A DNA stretch of 38,522 nt from Streptosporangium nondiastaticum (GTDB taxonomy: Bacteria > Actinomycetota > Actinomycetes > Streptomycetales > Streptomycetaceae). Positions 16,185-23,596 of the stretch are shown one piece after another (the first letter of the stretch is position 1; the number at the start of each line of letters is the position of its first letter). The stretch spans positions 1 to 38,522 of the forward strand of contig NZ_PXWG01000058.1 of NCBI RefSeq assembly GCF_003011965.1. Direction: 5' to 3'. The position numbers and the translations under genes were made by a program. The notes beneath the pieces are model-generated. The model had not been told where the DNA came from and ran no database searches. It saw only the letters and a program-made list of their open reading frames with translations.

Positions 16185-16424
16185 ATGCCAGTTTTCGGGA
16201 GCCTGAAACGGGCGCCCGCAGCCCCCATGGGCTCGGTGGAGCAGGTCGAGCCGTGCCACTGCGTGTGCGCCTTGGCGCACCACGGCACGATGCACATCTG
16301 CTCCGAGGAGGCCTATCCGGACCTCGCCCTGACCCTCCGGGTTCCCGCCCTGGGCAGCATGTCGTTCCCCGTCTGTGAGGCCTGCTACGACGCGGCGTCA
16401 CCGCGCTGGCACCACCGGTCCTGA
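16185..16424 (+). CDS. small Cys/His-rich protein, possible zinc binder
   Basis: The 79-residue protein has six Cys and several His in two clusters: EPCHCVCALAHHGTMHIC in the first half and FPVCEACYDA near the end. A Cys-X-Cys-X-Cys ... Cys and a Cys-X-X-Cys pair would suit one or two zinc sites. No named family is recognised. The ATG at 16185 is favoured by TAAAAT 7 bases upstream (leaderless). An internal ATG at 16227 (MGSVEQ) is possible and would keep all the Cys. It sits between an acyltransferase and a hydrolase gene with no evident functional link. Confidence 0.6.
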   Translation: MPVFGSLKRAPAAPMGSVEQVEPCHCVCALAHHGTMHICSEEAYPDLALTLRVPALGSMSFPVCEACYDAASPRWHHRS

Positions 16425-16464
16425 ACCGCCCTCGCTCCGGCGGCTGTTGACATACGGTTCAGGA

Positions 16465-17202
16465 ATGACCGAACAAGTCGATCTGTCGGAGTTCAGCACC
16501 CGGTACGGCGGTCTCCCCGGTCTCCGGGGCTTTCTCGCGCGGCCTCCGGGGGACGGGCCGCGGCCGGGCGTGGTCGTCCTCTTCGAGGCGTCGGGCGCGG
16601 ACGCGGTCAACAAGCGGCTCAACGAGCGGATGGCCGAGGCGGGGTACCTGGCCCTGATGCCCGACCTCTACCACGGCCGCTCCCCGTACCGCTGCCTGGT
16701 GCCGACCATGCGGTCGGCCTTCTCCGGCCGCGGCCGCGTGTACGGCGACATCGAGGCGGCACGGCAGTGGCTGCTGGCCGACCCCGGCTGTACGGGCAAG
16801 GTCGGGGTCATCGGCTTCTGCATGGGCGGCGGCTTCGCGCTCGTGCTGGCGGGTCAGGGGCGGTTCGACGCGGCTTCGGCCAACTACGGCCGGGCGCCCT
16901 CGGACACGGACGCGGCGATGAAGGGCGCGTGCCCGGTGGTCGCCAGCTACGGGGCCAGGGACCGGGCCTTCCGGGGCTACGCGGCCACGGTCAGGACGGC
17001 GCTGGAGCGCGCCGGCGTCGAGCACGACGTCAAGCTCTACCCGGATGCCGGGCACTCGTTCCTCAACGAGGCCGACAACGTGCCGCCGGTGCTGCGGCCG
17101 GTCATGCGCGCCGTCATGGGCATCGGGCCCGAGCCGGCCTCCGCCGCGGACGCCTGGCAGCGGATCGAGGCGTTCTTCGGCAGGCACCTGACCGCGGACT
17201 GA
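16465..17202 (+). CDS. dienelactone hydrolase family protein
   Basis: The protein is a 245-residue alpha/beta hydrolase. The nucleophile elbow is GFCMGG with Cys119 in place of Ser, the mark of dienelactone hydrolases. Asp166 (SYGARD) and His197 (DAGHSF) complete the triad. Family members open dienelactones in chloroaromatic degradation, but many actinobacterial relatives act on unknown esters or lactones. The ATG at 16465 fits the family N-terminus; the 30 upstream codons overlap the previous ORF. TTGACA at 16447-16452 looks like a -35 but has no -10 before the ATG, and the AGGA directly before the ATG is too close for a normal ribosome binding site. Confidence 0.85.
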   Translation: MTEQVDLSEFSTRYGGLPGLRGFLARPPGDGPRPGVVVLFEASGADAVNKRLNERMAEAGYLALMPDLYHGRSPYRCLVPTMRSAFSGRGRVYGDIEAARQWLLADPGCTGKVGVIGFCMGGGFALVLAGQGRFDAASANYGRAPSDTDAAMKGACPVVASYGARDRAFRGYAATVRTALERAGVEHDVKLYPDAGHSFLNEADNVPPVLRPVMRAVMGIGPEPASAADAWQRIEAFFGRHLTAD

Positions 17203-17312
17203 GGCACTGCCCGGTCAACACCCGGTCGCGGACCGGGCGGACCGGGCCCGGCCAGGGCGCGCTCCTGGCCGGGCCGGACCTACGGCGTGGCGCTGCGGTG
17301 GTCCAGCGTGGT

Positions 17313-17876
17313 TCAGTGCCCGGCGGTGGCCGCCTTCGCGGAGGCCGCCGGCGTCTTGCAGGCGATGTCGGTGCCGATGGAGTTGACGCCGTCCTTCTTG
17401 GCCTGGCCGCCCTGGTACTCGTAGTACAGATAGGTGTAGAACTCGATGCGCCGGCTCGGGCCGCACGCGGAGTCCGCGGCGATGTTGTACTTCAGGGTCA
17501 CGGTGCGGCTGGCGCCGGGGAGCACCGGCACGTTGTAGTTCATCGAGCCGCTCTGCTTGCCCGTGACGTCGCAGCGGGTCACGTCACCCGTACAGGAAGC
17601 GAACGCGTACTTGAGCGCGGGGTCCTGCGACGTGTTCCACGTCGGCTGGATGGACTGGTACACGAACTGGGTGTTCGTGGTCTGGTCGTTGGTGAACTTC
17701 AGGGTGATGGTGACCGTGTCGCCCGGCGAGGCGGACGCCTTGTCGGCGGTGACCGTCATCGGCGGCGTGTCCGCGGCGGAGGCCGACGGGGCCATGCCCA
17801 TGAGGGCGACGACAGAGGCGAGAGTGGCGGACAGCCCGAGGCGTCCGAACGTGTGTCTGCGCATGGCGAGGGACAT
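17313..17876 (-). CDS. exported protein with an adhesin/Ig-like fold
   Basis: The 187-residue product has a clear signal peptide (MRRHTFGRLGLSATLASVV, with cleavage after APSASA near residue 36). The mature part begins MTVTADKASASPGDTVTITL, a beta-sandwich pattern of the DUF11/Ig-like type, and contains four Cys (FASC, TRCD, DSAC, DIAC) likely to form two disulfides. No sortase signal or membrane anchor follows, so it is probably secreted. The ATG at 17876 or the one at 17864 may be used; neither has a good Shine-Dalgarno sequence. It is divergent from a LysR gene. Function unknown. Confidence 0.65.
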   Translation of the reverse strand: MSLAMRRHTFGRLGLSATLASVVALMGMAPSASAADTPPMTVTADKASASPGDTVTITLKFTNDQTTNTQFVYQSIQPTWNTSQDPALKYAFASCTGDVTRCDVTGKQSGSMNYNVPVLPGASRTVTLKYNIAADSACGPSRRIEFYTYLYYEYQGGQAKKDGVNSIGTDIACKTPAASAKAATAGH

Positions 17877-18176
17877 TAGACAGGCGCCCGCGTCCTGACT
17901 GCACCACAGGTAGAGGATTGGCCACCGCCGGAACGCCCTCCGCGCCCTCCTGACCAGGTGCGGGCCGGGAGGCTGTGGTTCCGCCAGTGACGTAGTTGTC
18001 CTGGAAGTGCCCTCGGGGCGGGTGTGACAGGGGTCGTGAATGGCCGACTCGTGGTGCCGGAGGACCCCGTATCGGCCAGGGAAGCGGACCGCCCGGAGAA
18101 AGGGACGCGGCGGCGGCGCCGGACGGTTCCCGGCGGGCGGGAGGGAATTCCCATCCAGCACCTACGATGCTGAATC
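17877..18176. promoter_or_regulatory. divergent region between exported protein and LysR gene
   Basis: These 300 bases lie between divergent starts. On the plus strand TACGAT at 18163-18168 is a good -10 located 8 bases before the LysR ATG, implying a leaderless or near-leaderless regulator mRNA. GGGAATTCCC (18143-18152) is a perfect 10-base palindrome just upstream and could be an operator or autoregulatory site. No gene was recognised in the gap. Confidence 0.4.
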
Positions 18177-19055
18177 ATGGAACTCCGACACCTTGAGCAC
18201 TTCGTGGCGGTCGCCGAGGAGCAGCACTTCACTCACGCGGCCGAGCGGCTGCGCGTGGCCCAGTCCGGGGTGTCGGCCTCGGTGCGGGCGCTGGAACGGG
18301 AGCTGGGGGCCGAGCTGTTCCTGCGCACGACGCGGCGGGTGGGACTCACGGACGCGGGGCGGGCGCTGCTGGTGGAGGCGCGGCGGACGCTGGCGTGCGC
18401 CGCGGCCGCCCGGGAGGCCGTCGCCGCGGTGCAGGGCCTGATGGGCGGCACGCTGTCGGTGGGCACCGAGCAGTGCATGGGCACGGTCGACGCCGCCGCG
18501 CTGCTGGCCTCCTTCCACGCGCGCCACCCTCAGGTGGAGGTGCACATGGAGCAGGCGGGGTCGGGCCGGCTGCTGGAGCAGGTGCGGCGCGGCGAGCTCG
18601 ACGTGGCGTTCGTCGTCCACGACGGGCTGCACGAGGGGGTGCGGCTGCGGCGGGTCGCGGAGGAGCCGCTGATGCTGCTCTGCCGGGCCGATCACCCGCT
18701 GGCCGGGACCGGCGGGCCGGTGCCGGCGGCGCGGCTGGCCGGCGAGGTGTTCGTGGACCTCCACCCGGACTGGGGCGCGCGCCGGGCCGCGGACCTCGCG
18801 TTCGCCGACGCGGGCGTGGCGCGGAAGGTCGCCCTGCAGGTCAACGACGTCTACACGCTGCTCGACCTGGTCTCGCGCGGCCTGGGCGCGGCGGTCGTGC
18901 CCCGGCCGGTGACGCTCAAGGAGCAGGCGCGCGGGCTCAGTGCCGTACCGCTGGCGGAGCCCACGCGGTGGAAGGTGGCCGTGGCCGTGCCGGCGGCGGG
19001 TCAGCCGACGGCCGCCGCCCGGGCGTTGCTCGCCATGATCGACCATCAGGATTGA
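18177..19055 (+). CDS. LysR-family transcriptional regulator
   Basis: The 292-residue protein has the N-terminal winged helix MELRHLEHFVAVAEEQHFTH with the recognition helix around SGVSASVRALERELG, then the two-lobed effector domain (GTLSVGTEQCMGT to the end). The length is normal. It has no close target on the minus strand other than the divergent exported-protein gene, and downstream it runs toward the mycothiol dehydrogenase gene. The last codons and the stop lie inside a 13-bp tandem repeat that continues past the gene. The effector is unknown. Confidence 0.88.
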   Translation: MELRHLEHFVAVAEEQHFTHAAERLRVAQSGVSASVRALERELGAELFLRTTRRVGLTDAGRALLVEARRTLACAAAAREAVAAVQGLMGGTLSVGTEQCMGTVDAAALLASFHARHPQVEVHMEQAGSGRLLEQVRRGELDVAFVVHDGLHEGVRLRRVAEEPLMLLCRADHPLAGTGGPVPAARLAGEVFVDLHPDWGARRAADLAFADAGVARKVALQVNDVYTLLDLVSRGLGAAVVPRPVTLKEQARGLSAVPLAEPTRWKVAVAVPAAGQPTAAARALLAMIDHQD

Positions 19056-19126
19056 CCATCAAGGTCGGCCATCAAGGTTGACCGGCAGAGGGCCGCCCCG
19101 GATTGACCGGCAGGATTGATCAGCAG
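19037..19126 (+). repeat. 13-bp tandem repeat spanning the LysR stop codon
   Basis: Seven head-to-tail units follow the pattern G-A/G-T-T/C-G-A/G-C/T-C-A/G-T/G/A-C-A-A/G: 19037 GATCGACCATCAG, 19050 GATTGACCATCAA, 19063 GGTCGGCCATCAA, 19076 GGTTGACCGGCAG, 19089 (a 12-base degenerate unit), 19101 GATTGACCGGCAG, 19114 GATTGATCAGCAG. The first unit and a half are coding, and the TGA stop is part of unit 2. The array ends 108 bases before the dehydrogenase ATG and runs into CAGCAG-ag-CTGCTG (19121-19134). It could be a multi-site operator, or slippage that extended the gene end. Confidence 0.8.
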
Positions 19127-19234
19127 AGCTGCTGAATGTGATCGGGAAGGGATGTTGGACACCGCACGGATTCCCGCGCAGAGTGGAGGACGGTCCGACG
19201 CAGAGATCCGACCACCGAGAAAGGCAGCACCCCC

Positions 19235-20374
19235 ATGGCGCAAGAAGTACGCGGTGTCATCGCCCGAGGCAAGGGCGATCCGGTACGGGTCGAAACGATC
19301 CTCGTCCCGGATCCCGGCCCGGGCGAGGCCGTCGTGAAGATCCAGGCGTGCGGGGTGTGCCACACCGATCTGCACTACCGGGAAGGCGGAATCAACGACG
19401 AGTTCCCCTTCCTCCTCGGCCACGAAGCCGCTGGTGTGGTCGAGTCGGTCGGTGACGGAGTGACCGAAGTGGCTCCGGGCGACTTCGTCATCCTCAACTG
19501 GCGCGCCGTGTGCGGGCAGTGCCGCGCGTGTCTGCGCGGCCGCCCCTGGTACTGCTTCAACACGCACAACGCCAAGCAGAAGATGACGCTGGCCGACGGC
19601 ACGGAGCTCTCTCCCGCGCTGGGCATCGGGGCCTTCGCCGAGAAGACGCTGGTGGCCGCCGGGCAGTGCACCAAGGTCGACCCGGCCGCGTCGCCGGCCG
19701 CCGCCGGGCTGCTGGGCTGCGGCGTGATGGCCGGCCTGGGCGCCGCGATCAACACCGGCGCCGTGGGCCGGGGCGACTCCGTCGCGGTCATCGGCTGCGG
19801 CGGCGTCGGCAACGCGGCCGTCGCCGGAGCCCGGCTGGCCGGCGCCGCGAAGATCATCGCGGTGGACCTCTCCGACGCCAAGCTGGAGCAGGCCAAGGGC
19901 CTGGGCGCCACCCACACCGTCAACTCGTCCTCGGTCGACGCCGTCGAGGCGATCCGCTCGCTGACCGGCGGCTTCGGCGCCGACGTCGTCATCGACGCGG
20001 TCGGCCGCCCGGAGACGTACCGCCAGGCGTTCTACGCGCGCGACCTGGCCGGGACCGTCGTTCTGGTGGGCGTGCCCACGCCGGAGATGAAGCTGGAGCT
20101 GCCGCTGCTGGACGTCTTCGGGCGCGGCGGCGCGCTGAAGTCGTCGTGGTACGGCGACTGCCTGCCGTCCCGGGACTTCCCCCTGCTGATCGACCTCTAC
20201 CTGCAGGGCCGCCTCGACCTCGACGCGTTCGTCAGCGAGACGATCGCGCTGGACGAGGTCGAGGAGGCCTTCCACCGCATGGAGAAGGGCGAGGTGCTGC
20301 GCTCGGTCGTGCTGATGCCGGGCGCGGAGAACTCGTCCCCCGCGACGCCGACGACCGCGCCGGGGACCGTGTGA
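19235..20374 (+). CDS. mscR: S-(hydroxymethyl)mycothiol dehydrogenase
   Basis: This is a zinc alcohol dehydrogenase of 379 residues. The catalytic zinc ligands are Cys42 (in CGVCHTD) and the His63-Glu64 segment. The structural zinc site is Cys93, Cys96, Cys99 and Cys107. The NAD-binding turn is GCGGVGN near residue 190. HNAKQKMTLADGT and SSWYGDCLPSRDFP match the mycothiol-dependent formaldehyde dehydrogenase family, which oxidises the formaldehyde-mycothiol adduct and can also reduce S-nitrosomycothiol. AGAAAGG lies 9 bases before the ATG. Its stop overlaps the ATG of a metallo-hydrolase by one base (TGATG), so the two form an operon for formaldehyde removal. Confidence 0.9.
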   Translation: MAQEVRGVIARGKGDPVRVETILVPDPGPGEAVVKIQACGVCHTDLHYREGGINDEFPFLLGHEAAGVVESVGDGVTEVAPGDFVILNWRAVCGQCRACLRGRPWYCFNTHNAKQKMTLADGTELSPALGIGAFAEKTLVAAGQCTKVDPAASPAAAGLLGCGVMAGLGAAINTGAVGRGDSVAVIGCGGVGNAAVAGARLAGAAKIIAVDLSDAKLEQAKGLGATHTVNSSSVDAVEAIRSLTGGFGADVVIDAVGRPETYRQAFYARDLAGTVVLVGVPTPEMKLELPLLDVFGRGGALKSSWYGDCLPSRDFPLLIDLYLQGRLDLDAFVSETIALDEVEEAFHRMEKGEVLRSVVLMPGAENSSPATPTTAPGTV

Positions 20375-21000
20375 TGGCGCGCATCGAACACCTCGTCACG
20401 TCGGGCCTGTTCGCGCTCGACGGCGGCGTCTGGGACGTCGAGAACAACGTGTGGCTCGTGGGCGACGACGAGGAGGTCCTCGTCATCGACGCCGCGCACG
20501 ACGCGGCCGCGATCGAGAAGGCGGTGGGCGGCCGCCGGCTCACCGCGATCGTCTGCACCCACGCGCACAACGACCACATCGACGCGGCACCGGAGCTCGC
20601 GGCCCGTACGGGCGCGCCCGTGCTCCTCCACCCGGCCGACCGGGAGCTGTGGGAGCAGACCCACCCGGGCGCCTCCCCCGACGGGGAACTGACGGACGGC
20701 CAGGTGCTGACCGTCGCGGGCACCGCGCTGACGGTGCTGCACACGCCCGGCCACTCCCCCGGCGGCGTCTGCCTGTACGCGCCGGAGCTCGGCACGGTGT
20801 TCACCGGCGACACGCTCTTCCACGGCGGACCCGGCGCGACCGGCCGGTCCTTCTCCGACTTCCCGACCATCGTGGACTCGATCCGGGAGCGGCTGCTGTC
20901 GCTGCCGCCGGAGACCGTGGTGCGCACGGGACACGGGGAGAACACGACGGTCGGCGGCGAGGCACCCGCGCTGCCGGAGTGGATCGCGCGCGGGCACTGA
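20374..21000 (+). CDS. glyoxalase II-like metallo-beta-lactamase-fold hydrolase
   Basis: The 208-residue protein has the binuclear metal motif THAHNDHID (His63, His65, Asp67, His68), followed by HTPGHSPGG and TGDTLF, which supply further ligands. The size and motifs fit glyoxalase II-type thioester hydrolases. It is translationally coupled to the mycothiol-dependent formaldehyde dehydrogenase, the arrangement known in other actinobacteria. The likely substrate is S-formylmycothiol, giving formate and free mycothiol. The substrate is inferred from context. Confidence 0.85.
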   Translation: MARIEHLVTSGLFALDGGVWDVENNVWLVGDDEEVLVIDAAHDAAAIEKAVGGRRLTAIVCTHAHNDHIDAAPELAARTGAPVLLHPADRELWEQTHPGASPDGELTDGQVLTVAGTALTVLHTPGHSPGGVCLYAPELGTVFTGDTLFHGGPGATGRSFSDFPTIVDSIRERLLSLPPETVVRTGHGENTTVGGEAPALPEWIARGH

Positions 21001-21005
21001 GGGGG

Positions 21006-21047
21006 CCGCGGAGGGCTGGTCCTGGCCCCGCGGAGGGCTGGTCCTGG
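21006..21047 (+). repeat. 20-bp direct repeat
   Basis: CCGCGGAGGGCTGGTCCTGG occurs at 21006-21025 and exactly again at 21028-21047, a 22-base period, just after the hydrolase stop. A weaker third copy follows (GAGGGCCTGCTGACC at about 21054). It may be slippage-derived; the arms do not fold into an obvious terminator. Confidence 0.75.
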
Positions 21048-21095
21048 TCCCATTGAGGGCCTGCTGACCGGTCCTCACGAAGTAGGTCCGAAGCC

Positions 21096-21134
21096 CCATG
21101 ACATCTCATGGACGGCCGTTTAGGGTCGTTGACG
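21096..21134 (+). promoter_or_regulatory. palindrome and -35-like box upstream of the VOC gene
   Basis: CCATGA-catc-TCATGG (21096-21111) is a perfect 6-base inverted repeat, followed by TTGACG at 21129-21134, a good -35. No convincing -10 follows at the expected distance (21152-21157 reads CCATCC). The site lies 74-112 bases before the GTG start, where an operator for the VOC gene could be expected. Confidence 0.3.
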
Positions 21135-21207
21135 GACATCGGCCGCTTCCACCATCCGGGTGGGAGAGGGGCCGGTGTCCGGGAGATGCCTGTGGAGGCA
21201 TTGCATC

Positions 21208-21597
21208 GTGTCAGTCGAGCTGAATCACACCATCGTTCATTCCCGGGACAAGCAGGAGTCCGCCGAGTTCCTGGCGCACATCCTGGGGCTGGAAGTCGCT
21301 CCGGAGATGGGGCCGTTCGTCCCCGTCGTCACCGGCAACGGCGTCGCGCTGGACTTCGCCACCAGCGACCAGCCCGAGAACATCGTCCCGCAGCACTACG
21401 CGTTCCTGGTGCCGGAGGAGTCCTTCGACGCGATCTTCGCGCGGATCGAGGAAGCCGGTCTGCCCTACTGGGCCGATCCGTACCGCACCCGCCCGGGCGA
21501 GATCAACCACAACGACGGCGGCCGGGGCGTCTACTTCCCCGATCCTTCCGGCCACTACCTCGAGGTGCTCACCCGCCCGTACGGCAGCGGTTCCTAG
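21208..21597 (+). CDS. VOC-superfamily (glyoxalase/dioxygenase-fold) protein
   Basis: The 129-residue protein has the two beta-alpha-beta-beta-beta modules of the vicinal oxygen chelate fold. LNHTIVHSRDKQESAEFLAH opens the first module and HYAFLVPEESFDAIFARIEE the second. FPDPSGHYLEVLTRPY carries the conserved Glu metal ligand, and the early His (NHT) is another. Such proteins include glyoxalases, dioxygenases and drug-binding or drug-modifying enzymes; the activity cannot be chosen from sequence. GTG 21208 is chosen because GGAGG ends 9 bases upstream; the open extension to 21160 has no site. It is followed by a strong hairpin. Confidence 0.8.
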   Translation: MSVELNHTIVHSRDKQESAEFLAHILGLEVAPEMGPFVPVVTGNGVALDFATSDQPENIVPQHYAFLVPEESFDAIFARIEEAGLPYWADPYRTRPGEINHNDGGRGVYFPDPSGHYLEVLTRPYGSGS

Positions 21598-21616
21598 GAA
21601 TCCTCGTCATCTCACT

Positions 21617-21647
21617 GCGCCCCGCCGGGCCTCGCCCGGCGGGGCGC
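21617..21647. terminator. strong bidirectional hairpin terminator
   Basis: A perfect 14-base stem (GCGCCCCGCCGGGC and its complement) has a three-base CTC loop. It lies 19 bases after the VOC stop and between convergent genes, so it probably terminates transcription from both sides. Confidence 0.8.
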
Positions 21648-21673
21648 CGCCATGTGCGTGGCCCGCACCACAG

Positions 21674-21733
21674 GGAAAAATTACCCTCGTAGCCCTGTCC
21701 CTCACCGTCGCCGACGTGGACGCCTCCCGCGAA
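21674..21733 (+). pseudogene. N-terminal fragment of a second VOC/glyoxalase gene
   Basis: The plus-strand frame beginning at 21674 reads GKITLVALSLTVADVDASRE, very like the first strand and helix of glyoxalase/bleomycin-resistance-type VOC proteins (typically LTVADVDASRxFY). After about 20 codons the similarity stops, and the frame runs into the 3' end of the minus-strand SDR gene. No start codon with a ribosome binding site is present. It is interpreted as a leftover of a deleted gene. The match is short and from memory. Confidence 0.45.
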
Positions 21734-21752
21734 CGCGGCCCTGCCGGCGCGG

Positions 21753-22523
21753 TCAGCGCAGGGCGTAGCCGCCGTCCGGGTAGAGCGTCGAGCCGGTCAT
21801 GAAGGTGTTCGTGAACAGGAAGAGCACCGCCTCGGCGACCTCGCTCTCGGTGCCGGGCCGGCGCAGCAGGGCGTCCCGGCCGTACTGCGCGAAGCTCGCC
21901 TCGCGCACCTCGGCGGGGCGCTGCGCCCACAGGTTGCCGTCAACGGTGCCGGGCGAGACGACGTTGACGCGGACGGGCGCGAGCTCGACGGCGAGCCCGC
22001 GCCCGAGCCCCTCGATCGCCGCGTTGCAGGCCACGTAGGCGGGCGCGGCGGCCGGGGGACGGACGCTCGCCGCGCCGGACATGAGCACGACGGAGGCGTC
22101 CGCGGTGAGCTTCGGGGCCGCGTGCCTGACCGCGTGGTACTGCCCCCAGAACTTCGATACGAAGGGGCTCTCGGCCTCGCTGTCGGTCAGCTCTCGCATG
22201 GGGCCGACCTGGTAGGAGGCGGCCGGGGTGAAGAGGTGGTCGATCCGGTCGATGCCGTCGAAGAACGCGGCCAGCGACGCCTTGTCGGTGGTGTCGACCG
22301 CTCCCCAGCCCGCCCGTTCCCCGAGCGAGTCCGCGGCCGCCGCCAGCTTCTCCTCGCTCCGCCCGCCGATCACGACGCGCGCGCCGGCGGCGACGGCACG
22401 GCGCGCGACCTCCAGGCCGATGCCGGAGCCTCCACCGATGATGACGACGTCGCGGTCGGCGAGCGGGGTGTCGGAGGCGGGAGCGGGAGCGGGAGTGGCG
22501 GCGGGGGATGCGGGGGCAGTCAT
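21753..22523 (-). CDS. SDR-family oxidoreductase with atypical active site
   Basis: This is a 256-residue Rossmann-fold protein. The Ala/Pro-rich first 20 residues are followed by DVVIIGGGSGIGLEVARRA, the dinucleotide-binding turn. The catalytic Ser lies in LMSGAAS and Tyr163 in PAYVACN. The Lys normally four residues after the Tyr is Asn167 here (codon AAC). NVVSPGTVDGNLW and the C-terminal MTGSTLYPDGGYALR are otherwise typical of classical SDRs. Without the Lys the usual proton relay would be impaired, so activity may be altered. The start ATG 22523 has AAAGG 8 bases upstream. It is the third gene of an operon with the hydrolase and quinone-oxidoreductase-like genes. Confidence 0.85.
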   Translation of the reverse strand: MTAPASPAATPAPAPASDTPLADRDVVIIGGGSGIGLEVARRAVAAGARVVIGGRSEEKLAAAADSLGERAGWGAVDTTDKASLAAFFDGIDRIDHLFTPAASYQVGPMRELTDSEAESPFVSKFWGQYHAVRHAAPKLTADASVVLMSGAASVRPPAAAPAYVACNAAIEGLGRGLAVELAPVRVNVVSPGTVDGNLWAQRPAEVREASFAQYGRDALLRRPGTESEVAEAVLFLFTNTFMTGSTLYPDGGYALR

Positions 22524-22591
22524 GCGGTTCGCCTTTCGGTGGGACGCGGACTCTGCCCGTCCGAACCCCACCGGTGATCATTTCATTCCGG

Positions 22592-23596
22592 TCATTCCGG
22601 TTCCCGCGGCGCTTCCTGTGTCAGTGCCCCCAGGATGTGGTCGGCGAGGCGGGGCAGCCACTCGGGCCGGGCGTTGCCGAGGAGGTGGTCACCGTGGGGG
22701 ACGGACAGGTAAGTGCCGTACGGTGCCTGACGCGCCAGCGGCTCGCCGTTCGTCACGCCGGGAATGACGTCTTCGCCACCGTCCACGACCAGCAGCGGGG
22801 CCGTGATGCGGGGTGCCAGTGCGGTGAGGTCCACATGCCCGGCGAACGCACGGGCGGCGTCGGTGCCTCCGGTGCGTCGGGCCATGATGTCCCGTACGGG
22901 CGGGGGAAGTTCCTCCCAGTCGAGGCGGGAGGGACCGCTGACGGTCGCGACCGCCGCCACGCGGGGCTCCAGCGCCGCGGTCCGGGCCGCGAACCAGCCG
23001 CCCAGACTGAGGCCGACGAGCCCGATGCGTGCGACGCCGAGGGCGTCGGCGACCCGGCCCACGACCTGCTCGTAGTCCGGCCTCATGGTCGTCGTGGCCG
23101 CGAGCGCGCCCTGCCCGGGGCCGTCCATCGCGAACACCGCCAGCCCTCTGGCCAGCAGTGCCGACACCAGATCGAGGAACTCCTCCTTGGCCGAGTCCAG
23201 TCCGGGGACGACGACCACGGTGCCGGGCGCGTCGGAGGGGCCGCGCAGCCAGCCGGTGAAGCCCTCGCCGCTCACCCGCCGCGCACCGGGCTCCAGCACG
23301 GCGAGCGCGCCGCCCAGGGCGCGGTCCGCTGCGGCGGCCGCCCGGCCCGCCTCCGCGTACGGCGCGAGCGTGGCGAGGTGGAACCACCGGGCCGCCATCA
23401 GCAGGTGCTCACCCGCCGAGACGGCCGATCCCGCGTCCTCCGCGCGCCGGAGATGGGCCTGTCCCGTACGCACGAAGGACGGTCCCCAGTCGGCGACGGA
23501 TGCGAGACCGCCGGTGACACGGCGGTACTCGTGGGGGTCGACGCCCGCACCGGTGGCGCGTGTCCACTGGGCGGCGGCGAACTCGGCGGCGCTCAT
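22592..23596 (-). CDS. alpha/beta hydrolase, 2,6-dihydropseudooxynicotine hydrolase/FrsA-like
   Basis: The 334-residue protein has an N-terminal helical cap (about 1-105) and then a hydrolase core: VVVVPGLDSAKEEF (oxyanion region), the nucleophile elbow GLSLGGW with Ser197, acid Asp276 in DGGEDV, and His301 or His304 in VPHGDHL. The cap-plus-core layout matches C-C or C-N bond hydrolases of the dihydropseudooxynicotine hydrolase/FrsA-like group, which act on ketone-type substrates. The substrate here is unknown. Its ATG overlaps the upstream quinone-oxidoreductase-like stop (ATGA), with GAAGGA just upstream, and the SDR gene follows 68 bases later. Confidence 0.82.
   Translation of the reverse strand: MSAAEFAAAQWTRATGAGVDPHEYRRVTGGLASVADWGPSFVRTGQAHLRRAEDAGSAVSAGEHLLMAARWFHLATLAPYAEAGRAAAAADRALGGALAVLEPGARRVSGEGFTGWLRGPSDAPGTVVVVPGLDSAKEEFLDLVSALLARGLAVFAMDGPGQGALAATTTMRPDYEQVVGRVADALGVARIGLVGLSLGGWFAARTAALEPRVAAVATVSGPSRLDWEELPPPVRDIMARRTGGTDAARAFAGHVDLTALAPRITAPLLVVDGGEDVIPGVTNGEPLARQAPYGTYLSVPHGDHLLGNARPEWLPRLADHILGALTQEAPREPE

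Noticed and set aside
16447..16452. TTGACA as a promoter for the dienelactone hydrolase gene
   Set aside because: The expected -10 position falls inside the coding sequence and reads CGAACA, not a -10.
19037..19126. CRISPR-like array
   Set aside because: Units are contiguous 13-mers without spacers and no cas genes are near.
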